Shown: in pieces, positions 1 to 9,093 of the stretch
How positions within the stretch are numbered: position 1 is the first letter of the stretch
Layout of the letters: each line of letters opens with the position of its first letter
Assembly (NCBI GenBank): GCA_006226345.1
Contig: SBHD01000322.1
Coordinates: forward strand, 1 to 33,681
Source of the DNA: Bacteroidota bacterium
GTDB taxonomy: Bacteria > Bacteroidota > Bacteroidia > Chitinophagales > Saprospiraceae
Reading direction: 5' to 3'
Length of the DNA: 33,681 nucleotides
Notes under the pieces: generated by a model
Database searches by the model: none
What the model was told of the DNA's origin: nothing
The model's input: the letters and a program-made list of their open reading frames with translations, nothing else
Made by a program: the position numbers and the translations under genes

Positions 1-167
1 GTACTGACTCATCCCCCAAAACCAGTACCCGTTTCTTTTTCCTTTTTAACGTTTGGTAACCATTGCCCATCTGTTTGCCGGTATGGACATTGTTTGCCTG
101 GTTTCGCCTGGCATGCTGGCGTGCTTTAAAATTTCAGGGCGCAATTGGGCAGGCAAGGCTATTTGAG

Positions 168-175
168 TAGTTTTG
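168..175 (+). promoter_or_regulatory. Candidate Bacteroidota promoter -7 element TAGTTTTG
   Basis: Matches TAnnTTTG; TTGG at 145-148 lies 19 nt upstream as a -33-like element; 45 nt before ATG 221. Confidence 0.45.
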
Positions 176-220
176 TCCCCTGTGTCTTATCAGAAACTGA
201 AATTCAAAACGTAAAAACGG

Positions 221-1231
221 ATGAAGAAAATTGGAATCTTACATGGCAAGGAACGTTCCTTCCCGGCTGCATTTGTCGAGCGGGTCAATGCCAAGAATGT
301 AAAAGGCGTATATGCCGAGCCTACCCTGGTTGGAGAAGAAATGCAGGGCGAACCGACGCCGTATGCGGTGATGATCGACCGGATCAGCCAGGATGTTCCC
401 TTTTACCGCGCCTACCTGAAGAATGCCGCACTCAATGGCACGGCGGTGCTCAATAACCCGTTCTGGTGGAGTGCCGATGAGAAATACTTCAACAACTGCC
501 TGGCCACCAAGATCGGCGTGCCGGTACCACGTACCGTATTGCTGCCGTCCAAACAAATGCCGCCGGATACGAGTGGGGAAAGTTTCAGCAACCTCAAGTT
601 TCCGCTGGAGTGGGAAAAGATTATCGATTACCTCGGCGGTTTTCCGCTCTTTATGAAGCCACATGCTGGCGGTGGCTGGAAAAGCGTGTATAAAATTCAC
701 AATTACGACGAGTTTTTCGAAGCCTACAACGAAACCAATACCCTGGTCATGCTCCTGCAGGAAGCCATCGAATTCGATGCGTACTACCGTTGCTATTGCC
801 TGGGTGGTAAATATGTGCGGATCATGGATTACGAACCCCGGAATCCGCACCACCTCCGTTATGTAGCAGATCACAAGGCCCCCAAGGCACTGATGGATGA
901 AATGCACGGGCTCGTTCTGCGCCTGAACCATGCGCTGGGTTATGATTTCAATACGGTTGAGTTTGCGATCCGCGACGGCATTCCGTATGCGATCGACTTC
1001 TGTAATCCGGCACCCGATGCCGATGTGAATTCGGTGGGAGAAGAGAACTTTGAGTGGGTGGTGGAGCATGCCGCCAACATGGCCATCGAGCGGGCACTTG
1101 CACACAAGGATGGCGGAAATAACCTGACCTGGGGGACCTTTGTGCAGGATGCTTCGGCGGGGCGTTTTCCCGCTGTTCCAGGTGTTAAGCCTACCACGGG
1201 AACGGTAAAAAAGGCCTCTGGGAAGGCCTGA
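221..1231 (+). CDS. ATP-grasp-like protein (RimK/glutathione-synthetase-like fold), function unknown
   Basis: 336-aa ORF. Motifs resembling ATP-grasp: FPLFMKPHAGGGWKSVYKI (nucleotide-binding strand/loop), VMLLQEAIEFDAYYRCYCLGGKYVRIMDYEP, and YDFNTVEFAIRDGIPYAIDFCNPAPDAD (metal-binding-like end). Confidence 0.75.
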   Translation: MKKIGILHGKERSFPAAFVERVNAKNVKGVYAEPTLVGEEMQGEPTPYAVMIDRISQDVPFYRAYLKNAALNGTAVLNNPFWWSADEKYFNNCLATKIGVPVPRTVLLPSKQMPPDTSGESFSNLKFPLEWEKIIDYLGGFPLFMKPHAGGGWKSVYKIHNYDEFFEAYNETNTLVMLLQEAIEFDAYYRCYCLGGKYVRIMDYEPRNPHHLRYVADHKAPKALMDEMHGLVLRLNHALGYDFNTVEFAIRDGIPYAIDFCNPAPDADVNSVGEENFEWVVEHAANMAIERALAHKDGGNNLTWGTFVQDASAGRFPAVPGVKPTTGTVKKASGKA

Positions 1232-1282
1232 AACGTTAAAAAACCTTAGGTGGGGCCTTTTTGGCACGCCGTTTGGAAAATT

Positions 1283-1317
1283 ACCTGCAAGTACGAAATA
1301 TGACTTGCAGGTTTTTT
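1283..1317 (+). terminator. Rho-independent terminator downstream of the ATP-grasp gene
   Basis: Perfect 10-bp stem ACCTGCAAGT (1283-1292) / ACTTGCAGGT (1303-1312), 10-nt loop, T run 1312-1317. Confidence 0.8.
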
Positions 1318-1404
1318 AATCCAGCGGCGAATTTCTCACCTGTGAATCCGAAAGAAGAAAGCAGCCGCCTCAATTACACACCAAAACCAAAACCGATCCG
1401 AAAA

Positions 1405-2091
1405 ATGAAATCAATCTTCTTAATCCCGACACTTTTACTCACGGTTGCCAGTCTCTTCGCTGGAACAGCCACTTCCATGAACAACGCCAACAACGGCAAC
1501 CCGGACGAACCCACGTTCCAGGATTTTCTGGCTCAGTTTCCCAAAGCCAGCCTGCCGTACACGTTTGATGCCGAAGCGCTCCAGTCTGATCTGGAAAACC
1601 GCGGCACCGCTCCGAAAGCCAAGCGCCTGGAATGGGAATACTATCAGTTCCTGCCGATGCTGGAAGAAAGTGCACGCTTCAGCCGCATGCCGGTATATCC
1701 GGAGCCTGTTGTTTCATTTGAAACCAAGGAAAATTATGCTGTTGTGTACAACACCGGCCGCACATTCACCAAAAACTACAAGAGCTATCATATCGCTGTT
1801 TTTGATAAGGCTGGTAACCACCTTGCAACCCACTTCATCGCAGGTGTTAACCCGATGACGCTGACTGCAGCCACGATCAATGACGACCTGCGCGCTTCCA
1901 TCCAGGCCTATCAGCTCAACTGGGCAAAGAGTTATGAAGAGAATGGCGCTGACGGCAACGTTATCAACAGTATCACACCGGCTGGTAAGCAAATGCTTGA
2001 ACTGACGACCGGTGGTATGGTGGAGCAGGTTAACTGGGCCTCTAATACCCCCACTGAGTATTCGGCTTCTGCAACCGCCAGCGTAAAATAA
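1405..2091 (+). CDS. Exported protein of unknown function, paralog copy A
   Basis: Start at MKSIFLIPTLLLTVASLFAG (signal-peptide-like). The ORF-track extension to 1261 runs through the 1283-1317 terminator, so it is probably not translated. Shares conserved blocks with the next gene. Confidence 0.7.
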   Translation: MKSIFLIPTLLLTVASLFAGTATSMNNANNGNPDEPTFQDFLAQFPKASLPYTFDAEALQSDLENRGTAPKAKRLEWEYYQFLPMLEESARFSRMPVYPEPVVSFETKENYAVVYNTGRTFTKNYKSYHIAVFDKAGNHLATHFIAGVNPMTLTAATINDDLRASIQAYQLNWAKSYEENGADGNVINSITPAGKQMLELTTGGMVEQVNWASNTPTEYSASATASVK

Positions 2092-2119
2092 GATATTCAA
2101 TTCCGGTTCTCCTGATCGG

Positions 2120-2160
2120 AAAACCCTCGTCCGGACGCAGCTCCCGGGCGGGGGTTTTTT
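2120..2160 (+). terminator. Rho-independent terminator after paralog A
   Basis: 15-bp stem AAAACCCTCGTCCGG (2120-2134) / CCGGGCGGGGGTTTT (2144-2158) with two G-U pairs, 9-nt loop, T run 2155-2160. Confidence 0.85.
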
Positions 2161-2344
2161 CTTTAACCTGTGCCGGCAATGTACTAAGTTGCCGGTGCCG
2201 GCCGTTTTGAAATACCAAAATGCTCCCTGAACATGGGTGGAGCCGGAAAATGATCTTTCGCTCCGGGTTTTATGTAATCGCCGCTTTTCGGGCATCCGTA
2301 AATCTGCATATCCCTTTCTGTTCACGTTTAAAACCCTCTTTTCC

Positions 2345-3073
2345 ATGAAAAACAACATCCATGGATTGGTCCTGCTCCTGGAAGTCGGCCTGCTGGCTGT
2401 AGTCACGTTAGTACCCCGTAACCTGTTTGTCACCACCCAAAGCCCGGAAGCAGGGACTCGTAGCGATGCATTTCAAAAATTTCTGAAGCAATTCCCCGAT
2501 GCGGCATTCCCGTACGACATCAATAAGGAAGAAGCCCTGGAAAGTTTGCAGGCAGCAATTGGCCGGATGAAAGAAGACGGACCGATGCAATCCGTTGGTA
2601 ATGGGCTGGAAGACCCAGATCACTTTTTGCCGGGAAGCCGGATGGCGCTCATCAGCAGGGTGCCCTCGTTCCTGGAACCGGTGGCGCACTTGGCTACCGC
2701 CCGGCACCACGTTGTCATATATCTCATCACGCGCGGGTTTAGTTTCGGGCACAGGACCTATGTGGCTACCACCTTTGACAAAAAGGGTAAATGCCTGGCT
2801 TCTCATGAGGTAGCGGCGATCGGGGACATATATCTTAAAACCTTTGCCGTGGATACCGACCTGAACGCTACTGTGGAAAACTATAAGGTCAATTGGGAAA
2901 AAGACCGTTACGATGCCGGTATCGAAGAAAATACCATCACGAGTGTGACCCTGGAAACATCCGAAGTGCTCGACCTGACAGAACCGGCTCCGGATCCCTT
3001 TCGCCGGAAGCCCGAAAACAAGGCCAAACCCGTAGAACTGCCCAAAGCACTGGGAGCGATATTGGTCCACTGA
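2345..3073 (+). CDS. Exported protein of unknown function, paralog copy B
   Basis: Start at MKNNIHGLVLLLEVGLLAVVTLV. Shares FQ-FL-QFP-A-PY, the FLP block, the YNTGRTFTKNYKSYHIAVFDKAGNHLA / YLITRGFSFGHRTYVATTFDKKGKCLA block and the NWxK...ENxITS block with copy A. Confidence 0.7.
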   Translation: MKNNIHGLVLLLEVGLLAVVTLVPRNLFVTTQSPEAGTRSDAFQKFLKQFPDAAFPYDINKEEALESLQAAIGRMKEDGPMQSVGNGLEDPDHFLPGSRMALISRVPSFLEPVAHLATARHHVVIYLITRGFSFGHRTYVATTFDKKGKCLASHEVAAIGDIYLKTFAVDTDLNATVENYKVNWEKDRYDAGIEENTITSVTLETSEVLDLTEPAPDPFRRKPENKAKPVELPKALGAILVH

Positions 3074-3099
3074 TCTGCATACTGCGAACTAAAGGTTTG

Positions 3100-3138
3100 A
3101 AGGCCGTCTTATAAGATACGTTGTAAGGTGGCCTTTTT
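3100..3138 (+). terminator. Rho-independent terminator after paralog B
   Basis: 12-bp stem AAGGCCGTCTTA (3100-3111) / TAAGGTGGCCTT (3124-3135) with two G-U pairs, followed by T run 3134-3138. Confidence 0.7.
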
Positions 3139-3252
3139 CCGGTTTGCCCGGGTTGTCATTAAGGAAGTCGCGGAGTCTGATATGTTATTTGCGAGTGGAG
3201 CAGCATAATCGCTGACTAAGATCAATGATCCGGCGCTTGCCGGTCATATTGA

Positions 3253-3260
3253 TATATTTG
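3253..3260 (+). promoter_or_regulatory. Candidate -7 element TATATTTG
   Basis: Exact TAnnTTTG match 35 nt before ATG 3295; no convincing -33 element seen. Confidence 0.4.
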
Positions 3261-3294
3261 GATGAAGATTTATTTTGCCGGAAAATACACGATC

Positions 3295-3900
3295 ATGCGG
3301 TTCAGGCTACTCTTTTTGCTTTTTGCTCCCTTAACTATCGCCGTAATGGGCCAGGAAAAAGCGCAATTGCCCCTCGAGTTCACGGTTTTCGACAATGCCA
3401 CGCTTTTACCCGGTTCCGGCGCTTTGGGCGTGTTGGGCATCCCGGTGCATCCGGGCTTGTCGGCCGGCACGGAATGGCGCTACAACCACCATCCGAAAAA
3501 CGTATGGTACCAGACCGCCCGGGCGGCATACCACTACCATAAGTACGTGCAGCACAGTGTGCAGCTGTATAGCGAGTTTGGGTATCGGCGGCAACTCGGC
3601 CGATTCGATACAGGGCTGCGGCTGGGTGCGGGTTACCTGCATGCGATCCCGGCCAACAAAATCTTTAAATTGAACGATCAGGGCCGGTACGAGCGTCAAC
3701 GTTCGATCGGGCGCCCGCAATTTATGGCTACCTCGGCGTTGGCCCTGGGCTTCCGGGTAGCGGGTGAGCCGGTGCGGCCGGTGCGTGCGGTGCTTGCCTA
3801 CCAGTTTTATTTGCAAATGCCGTTTTCGCCGGGCTACGTGCCGCTGGTGCCCAACAGCGCCCTGCACCTGGGCCTTAGTTTTCCATGTTTTAAACGCTGA
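3295..3900 (+). CDS. Outer-membrane-like / exported protein of unknown function
   Basis: Signal-peptide-like MRFRLLFLLFAPLTIAVMGQ start; alternating aromatic/polar segments (GTEWRYNHHPKNVWYQTARAAYHYHKYVQHSVQLYSEFGYRRQ); internal start preferred because it follows the TATATTTG element. Confidence 0.6.
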   Translation: MRFRLLFLLFAPLTIAVMGQEKAQLPLEFTVFDNATLLPGSGALGVLGIPVHPGLSAGTEWRYNHHPKNVWYQTARAAYHYHKYVQHSVQLYSEFGYRRQLGRFDTGLRLGAGYLHAIPANKIFKLNDQGRYERQRSIGRPQFMATSALALGFRVAGEPVRPVRAVLAYQFYLQMPFSPGYVPLVPNSALHLGLSFPCFKR

Positions 3901-3905
3901 ATACC

Positions 3906-5087
3906 ATGATCCGACTGCTTTTTGCCATGCTACTGTTCGGTGCCATTTTCAGTGCTCCGGGCTGTACAAAATCGGCCCTCGAGAATACCGGCAGCTGTAC
4001 CGTTGAAAACGACAGCAGTGCCCTGCATCCGCGCGGGGCACAGTTCCAGGTGCTGCTCGATGAATACACCAGCCGCGGCCTGCCGGGAATCTCACTGCTG
4101 GTGCGCGATAGCGACGGCCGCTGGGCAGGCGCTTCGGGTATGGCCGACATCGGTGCCGGGGTTGCCATGCGCCCCTGCCATGTGTCGAAGATCGCCAGCG
4201 TGACCAAACTGTTTATTGGGGTGCTGGTCATGAAATTGGTGGAAACAGGTGTGCTTGATCTCGATGCGCCAATTTCCACCTGGGTACCCGGGCACTATAT
4301 TGATAAGATTGCCAACGCCCGTGAAAGCACGCTGCGTATGTTGCTCAACCACAGCAGCGGTATTGCCGACGTGATCGAGGACCAGCAGTTTTACCTGCAT
4401 GTGCTCAACGACCCTGACAAACACTGGACGGAGGAGGAATTGCTCGATTTCGTCTGCGGCGACGAACCTCAATTCAGCCCTGCTGGCGACTCGGTGGAGT
4501 ATTCCAATACCAACCTCCTGCTGGCAGCCCTTATCATCGAAAAAGCCACCGGCCTCCAGCACCATGAGCTGCTGCGCACGGGCATCCTGCTGCCGCTGGG
4601 TCTTTCGAACACCTATTATCAGCCCCACGATCCCCTGCCGCCTTTTACCGCGCACGGCTATTTCGATCTGTACAACAACAACACCCTGGTGGATATGAGC
4701 AGCTTCAATACCGGCAGCGGTAATGGTTACGGCGGTATGTTTTCCAACGTGTTCGATATGCAAACCTTTATTGAAGCGCTGCTGCGCAGCAAAACCTTGC
4801 TCAGCCCGGCCGCTCTTCAGGAAATGGAAACCGTGCGTATCGGTGATGAGGCTGAAAACGAATTTTACGGTGTTACCCTGCGCCGCGAATATTTCGGCGA
4901 CCAGCGTCAGTGGACCGGTTACGGCCACCGCGGACGCGACCTGGCCTACTCTGCCGACCTGTATTATTTCCCGGAGCAGGATATTACGATGGCACTGATC
5001 GTCAACTATGGGACGGATGGGGAAAGCGATTTGCGGGAGTTGTTCCTGGAGTTTCGGAAAAACTTGATGGAGAAAGTGCTGGAATAA
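3906..5087 (+). CDS. Serine hydrolase, beta-lactamase/DD-peptidase (class C-like) family lipoprotein
   Basis: Lipobox-like FSAPGC; SxxK in KIASVTKLFIG; YSN in VEYSNTNLLLAALIIEKATG; GHRGRD near the C-terminus in the HxG position. Confidence 0.85.
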   Translation: MIRLLFAMLLFGAIFSAPGCTKSALENTGSCTVENDSSALHPRGAQFQVLLDEYTSRGLPGISLLVRDSDGRWAGASGMADIGAGVAMRPCHVSKIASVTKLFIGVLVMKLVETGVLDLDAPISTWVPGHYIDKIANARESTLRMLLNHSSGIADVIEDQQFYLHVLNDPDKHWTEEELLDFVCGDEPQFSPAGDSVEYSNTNLLLAALIIEKATGLQHHELLRTGILLPLGLSNTYYQPHDPLPPFTAHGYFDLYNNNTLVDMSSFNTGSGNGYGGMFSNVFDMQTFIEALLRSKTLLSPAALQEMETVRIGDEAENEFYGVTLRREYFGDQRQWTGYGHRGRDLAYSADLYYFPEQDITMALIVNYGTDGESDLRELFLEFRKNLMEKVLE

Positions 5088-5103
5088 TACCGACTCCAGT
5101 CTG

Positions 5104-5766
5104 TTATTTACGGTAGATCCGCGAAAACCAGGCGGTATTACGGAGAATAAGCTCCGCAACCGCCAGATTCAGTACCCAACTGGGCCAGGCCACCAGCCGG
5201 TAAGCTGTTTCCGGGTCGATATCGGAATACATGGCTAATCCGAACTGCATGAGCCGGAGGGTGACGGCCGACAGTGTAAGCGCATAACTCCGGATCATCC
5301 AGGCGCCGTGCTTTCGGATGTCACCTGTGCGGATAGCCCGGTAGGATATCCAGGTCGTCCACCACCACAAGCCACTCAGGACTAAAAACGATAGACGCGC
5401 AAATGTGCCGCCATTGGCGTACCAGGCCATCCACATGCCGGCCGGACCGCATACCAGCAGTATACTGAATACGTAAACCCGGCCGATCCACCGGTGAATC
5501 GCCGGCGTATTGCGCAGCAAGGTCCCGGAAAACTGGGTAAGCCCGGCCAGCAGTACCAGCAATGCCGGGAAAATATGCAGGTAAAAAGCAATGCGGTAGT
5601 GCAGCAGGTGGATGATGTGCTGCTTGGTCAGCAGGAAATCGATGTCCAGCCGTCCGCTGGTGTACGGCCAGATAATGTTAAACATGATCCAGGAAAAAAA
5701 TGCGAGTGCTGCCAGACCAAGGGCAGCAAACACAGTTGCGGGCCGAAACGGTGTTTTAACAGACAT
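5104..5766 (-). CDS. DUF2306-like multi-pass membrane protein
   Basis: Start at MSVKTPFRPATVF; several TM helices; HRWIGRVYVFSILLVCGPAGMWMAW and HGAWMIRSYALTLSAVTLRL motifs typical of this family. Confidence 0.65.
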   Translation of the reverse strand: MSVKTPFRPATVFAALGLAALAFFSWIMFNIIWPYTSGRLDIDFLLTKQHIIHLLHYRIAFYLHIFPALLVLLAGLTQFSGTLLRNTPAIHRWIGRVYVFSILLVCGPAGMWMAWYANGGTFARLSFLVLSGLWWWTTWISYRAIRTGDIRKHGAWMIRSYALTLSAVTLRLMQFGLAMYSDIDPETAYRLVAWPSWVLNLAVAELILRNTAWFSRIYRK

Positions 5767-5842
5767 GTCAGACAGTGTGATCACGTACATAACGTGAAAA
5801 CACCACACAGGGTGTGAGAGACAGCCTTAAAAATCCCCGCTA

Positions 5843-7135
5843 TCAGCCGGCGTGTGTCTGCATTGCAGCACCGGCATACAGCGGGAAGTTTTTCATGAAG
5901 GCATTCACTTCTTTACGGACGGTTTCATGGTGCCCGCTGTCGTCCGGCCGGCTCAAAACGGAATCGACCCAGTCAACTACTTTGCGGAAATCGTCTTCCC
6001 GGAAACCGCGGGTCGTGAGGGCTGCAGCGCCAACCCGGATGCCTGAGGTCGTCATCGGCGGTTGTGGGTCGAAGGGGATCATGTTTTTGTTTACGGTAAT
6101 ATCGGCTGCCCCCAGGGCGTCTTCAGCCTGCCGTCCGGTCACGTTTTTCGTGCGCAGGTCGATCAGTAACAGGTGGTTGTCTGTACCGTCCGAGATCATA
6201 TTATAGCCGCGTTCGCGGAATGCATTTGCCATCACCTGAGCATTTTTGATGACCTGGCCTGCATATTCCTTGAACTCAGGCTGTAATGCTTCTCCAAATG
6301 CAACTGCTTTGGCGGCAATAACATGTTCAAGCGGTCCGCCCTGCATACCCGGGAATACACCGCTGTTGAGGATGCTTGACATCCGGATCGGCGTGCCTTT
6401 TTTGGTGGTACGCCCCCAGGGGTTGTCAATGTCCTGGCCCATCAGGATGATCCCGCCGCGCGGACCGCGGAGTGTTTTGTGGGTTGTGCTGGTAATGATA
6501 TGGCAGTGGGGCAGAGGATCGTTAAGCAATCGGGCGGCGATCAGACCTGCCGGGTGGGCGATATCGGCCAGCAGCAGAGCGCCAACCTGGTCGGCTATCT
6601 GTCGAAAACGCGCGTAATCCCAGTCACGGGCGTAGGCGGAAGCGCCACAGATGATCAGTTTGGGTTGCTCTCGCAAGGCGATGGCCTCCACTTTGTCCAT
6701 ATCGATGCGGCCGGTTTCTTCTTCCACACCATAAAACACCGGGTCATATACTTTACCGGAATAGTTGACCGGAGAGCCATGGCTGAGGTGACCGCCATGG
6801 GCGAGGTCGAAGCCGAGTATTTTGTCACCAGGCTGCAGACAGGCCAGGAATACGGCAGCATTGGCTTGCGCACCGGAATGCGGCTGTACATTGGCATAGG
6901 CAGCGCCAAACAGTTCTTTGATACGGTCGATAGCCAGTTGTTCCACTTTATCCACGATCTCGCATCCGCCGTAATACCGCTTGCCAGGATAGCCTTCTGC
7001 GTATTTATTGGTCAGGCAGGAACCCATGGCGTTCAAAACCGCCTGGCTGGTGAAGTTTTCCGAGGCGATCAGTTCCAGGCCACGCTGCTGGCGGTCGAGC
7101 TCTTTTTGAATAAGGGAAAAAACAATATCTGACAT
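5843..7135 (-). CDS. glyA: Serine hydroxymethyltransferase
   Basis: [70 protein letters not shown] (PLP lysine motif). Confidence 0.97.
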   Translation of the reverse strand: MSDIVFSLIQKELDRQQRGLELIASENFTSQAVLNAMGSCLTNKYAEGYPGKRYYGGCEIVDKVEQLAIDRIKELFGAAYANVQPHSGAQANAAVFLACLQPGDKILGFDLAHGGHLSHGSPVNYSGKVYDPVFYGVEEETGRIDMDKVEAIALREQPKLIICGASAYARDWDYARFRQIADQVGALLLADIAHPAGLIAARLLNDPLPHCHIITSTTHKTLRGPRGGIILMGQDIDNPWGRTTKKGTPIRMSSILNSGVFPGMQGGPLEHVIAAKAVAFGEALQPEFKEYAGQVIKNAQVMANAFRERGYNMISDGTDNHLLLIDLRTKNVTGRQAEDALGAADITVNKNMIPFDPQPPMTTSGIRVGAAALTTRGFREDDFRKVVDWVDSVLSRPDDSGHHETVRKEVNAFMKNFPLYAGAAMQTHAG

Positions 7136-7177
7136 TCCGAAAATAGTTTTATTTGATAGTATTCAGTTTGACAGGTG

Positions 7178-7185
7178 CAAATGTA
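7178..7185 (-). promoter_or_regulatory. Candidate -7 element TACATTTG upstream of glyA
   Basis: Plus-strand CAAATGTA reads TACATTTG on the minus strand, about 43 nt before the glyA start. Confidence 0.4.
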
Positions 7186-7516
7186 GTAAGCGTAGTCTGT
7201 GATTTTTCGTACTGGCTTCAAAACCCTCCGGATTTCGCCATTTTTCGACGTTTGCCGGCGAAATTGCCCATATTTCAGACGCAGGTGTTGCGTTTGTATC
7301 TGTTTAATTCCCGGAGGTATTTTTTTTCTTACCCGGGTGTTGTACAGCATGTGATGTCACATCCGGGCGAAAATTCTGAAGGCTGTCTGACCCTATTTCT
7401 GCCTGAAACGGAACGGATATTCCTTCTCACAGACATACAATGCTAAAAAAACATGCTGGACTTTCGGATTCCGGCCGGGCAAAAGTACTTTCGCCCTGAC
7501 CTAAAAAAATACGCCT

Positions 7517-8173
7517 ATGCCAACGATAGATTCATCCAAAATAGCAGCCCTGCGCCGAAACTATACCCAGGAAGCGTTGTCCAGAAAAGACGTTCTTGCC
7601 GACCCGTTTGAACAATTCGGGCATTGGTTCCAGGAAGCGCTGAACAGTGCCTTGCCGGAGCCCAATGCCATGACCCTGGCCACCGCAACGCCGGAAGGTG
7701 TGCCAAGCGCCCGGATCGTATTGTTGAAGGGGTATGATCATCGCGGATTTGTCTTCTATACTAATTATGAAAGCCGAAAAGGATTGGAGCTGGATGCTAA
7801 TCCAGTGGCAGCGCTGTTATTTAGCTGGCTCGAATTAGAACGCCAGATCCGGATAGAAGGCCCGATCGAACGGGTCTCGCAGGAAGAGTCGGAGGGGTAT
7901 TTTCAGAGCCGCCCGAAAGGTAGTCAGATCGGCGCATGGGCCAGCCCGCAAAGCCGGATCATCGAAGGCCGGGGCGAACTGGAGGACAGGGTCAGGGAAC
8001 TGACCACCAACTTCAAACATGAAGAAGTGCTGCCATTGCCGCCCTTTTGGGGTGGATACCGCCTGCGTCCTGAGCAGATCGAATTCTGGCAGGGCCGGGA
8101 AAGCCGCCTGCACGACCGTATCCGGTATGTACGAACGGATGGGGGGTGGCAGATTGATCGCCTTGCGCCCTGA
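7517..8173 (+). CDS. pdxH: Pyridoxamine 5'-phosphate oxidase
   Basis: [73 protein letters not shown]-terminal [16 protein letters not shown]. Confidence 0.96.
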   Translation: MPTIDSSKIAALRRNYTQEALSRKDVLADPFEQFGHWFQEALNSALPEPNAMTLATATPEGVPSARIVLLKGYDHRGFVFYTNYESRKGLELDANPVAALLFSWLELERQIRIEGPIERVSQEESEGYFQSRPKGSQIGAWASPQSRIIEGRGELEDRVRELTTNFKHEEVLPLPPFWGGYRLRPEQIEFWQGRESRLHDRIRYVRTDGGWQIDRLAP

Positions 8174-8238
8174 GCCAGGATAGCAGTCTTTCGGGCAGCG
8201 GCTCTGTCTTTTTTGAATTGCTAACTTTTACTATCTGG

Positions 8239-9093
8239 CTACCGCCAGGTCCATATCTCCAGGGCCTGTGGTTGCTGGATCAACAATCGTCCGGGTGTCA
8301 GCCAGACCGTGGTGTCTGATGGCCGGCATTTTGCCGGGATCGGAATGGTCTTGCCGGCGAATGCCCGGAGTTGTTGCTGGTGCAGGGTGTCTTGGGTTAG
8401 ATGTGTCCATTGGTCCTGCTCCAGTACAAAGTTGTAAATGCCTTTTTCCGGCAGCGTCCGGACATACTGGCCATAGGTATCAAACCAGAAAAGGCCGGTT
8501 TCAGGGTCCGAGGCCAGTACCTCACTACCGTTGTCGCGTATGGTACGGAAGCTAATACGCTCAGGTCGGAGTTGGTTGAGTGCCTGGCTTTCAAAACGGC
8601 GTTCGCCATCCGGCGTGATCTTGATCAGTTTGAATGCCACCTCGTCATACAACCATACATTACCGTCTACAGCTGCTGCCAATGATTGTACTTCCGGAAG
8701 TCCGGCTTCAATAAGGTTCAGGGTGCCCAGTTCTGTCAGGCTGCGATTCAGAAAGACAACCGTGCGAAAATCGGGATACCAGATCAGGATCTTCATGGGA
8801 TTGGTCACATCCAGCCAGGTGGCCATGCCCAGGCGGTTGTTGGAGTATCGGGCCAGCAGGGTGCCGTCCGGGCTGTACTTCTCCACGCTGTTTTGCGGGC
8901 TGATAAGGTACAGGTTGTCCAGGTTGTCATTCGCGGCATAGCGGGCAGTAACGGGTATAGTCCGGACCAGACGGAAGGTATCGGCCGGGGCCTGTGCTAT
9001 ACACTGCAGGGCGGGTCCCAGACCGCCGAAGAAAAGCAGTCCCCGGATCAAGTATGTAAGGCTGCGTAAATGAAATGAATCAGTCCTGGTCAT
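8239..9093 (-). CDS. Exported protein of unknown function, possibly beta-propeller-like
   Basis: ATG at 9093 overlaps the upstream SDR stop by 3 nt (ATGA); hydrophobic N-terminus LIRGLLFFGGLGPALQCIAQA; repeated strand-like segments (NLYLISPQNSVEKYSPDGTLLARYS). Confidence 0.6.
   Translation of the reverse strand: MTRTDSFHLRSLTYLIRGLLFFGGLGPALQCIAQAPADTFRLVRTIPVTARYAANDNLDNLYLISPQNSVEKYSPDGTLLARYSNNRLGMATWLDVTNPMKILIWYPDFRTVVFLNRSLTELGTLNLIEAGLPEVQSLAAAVDGNVWLYDEVAFKLIKITPDGERRFESQALNQLRPERISFRTIRDNGSEVLASDPETGLFWFDTYGQYVRTLPEKGIYNFVLEQDQWTHLTQDTLHQQQLRAFAGKTIPIPAKCRPSDTTVWLTPGRLLIQQPQALEIWTWR

Noticed and set aside
1208-1262. AAAAAGGCC...GGCCTTTTT inverted repeat at the end of the ATP-grasp gene
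   Set aside because: Large loop partly inside the CDS; the 1283-1317 hairpin is the better terminator.
239-1267. 342-aa minus-strand ORF opposite the ATP-grasp gene
   Set aside because: Shadow ORF: the plus strand has the recognisable fold; the minus translation has no domain-like composition.
4092-5159. 355-aa minus-strand ORF opposite the beta-lactamase-family gene
   Set aside because: Antisense to a gene with intact SxxK/YxN motifs; composition is typical of a shadow frame.
8172-8214. Possible terminator GAGCC...GGCTC followed by T6 between pdxH and the convergent gene
   Set aside because: Only a 5-bp stem with a large, poorly paired loop; not strong enough to call.
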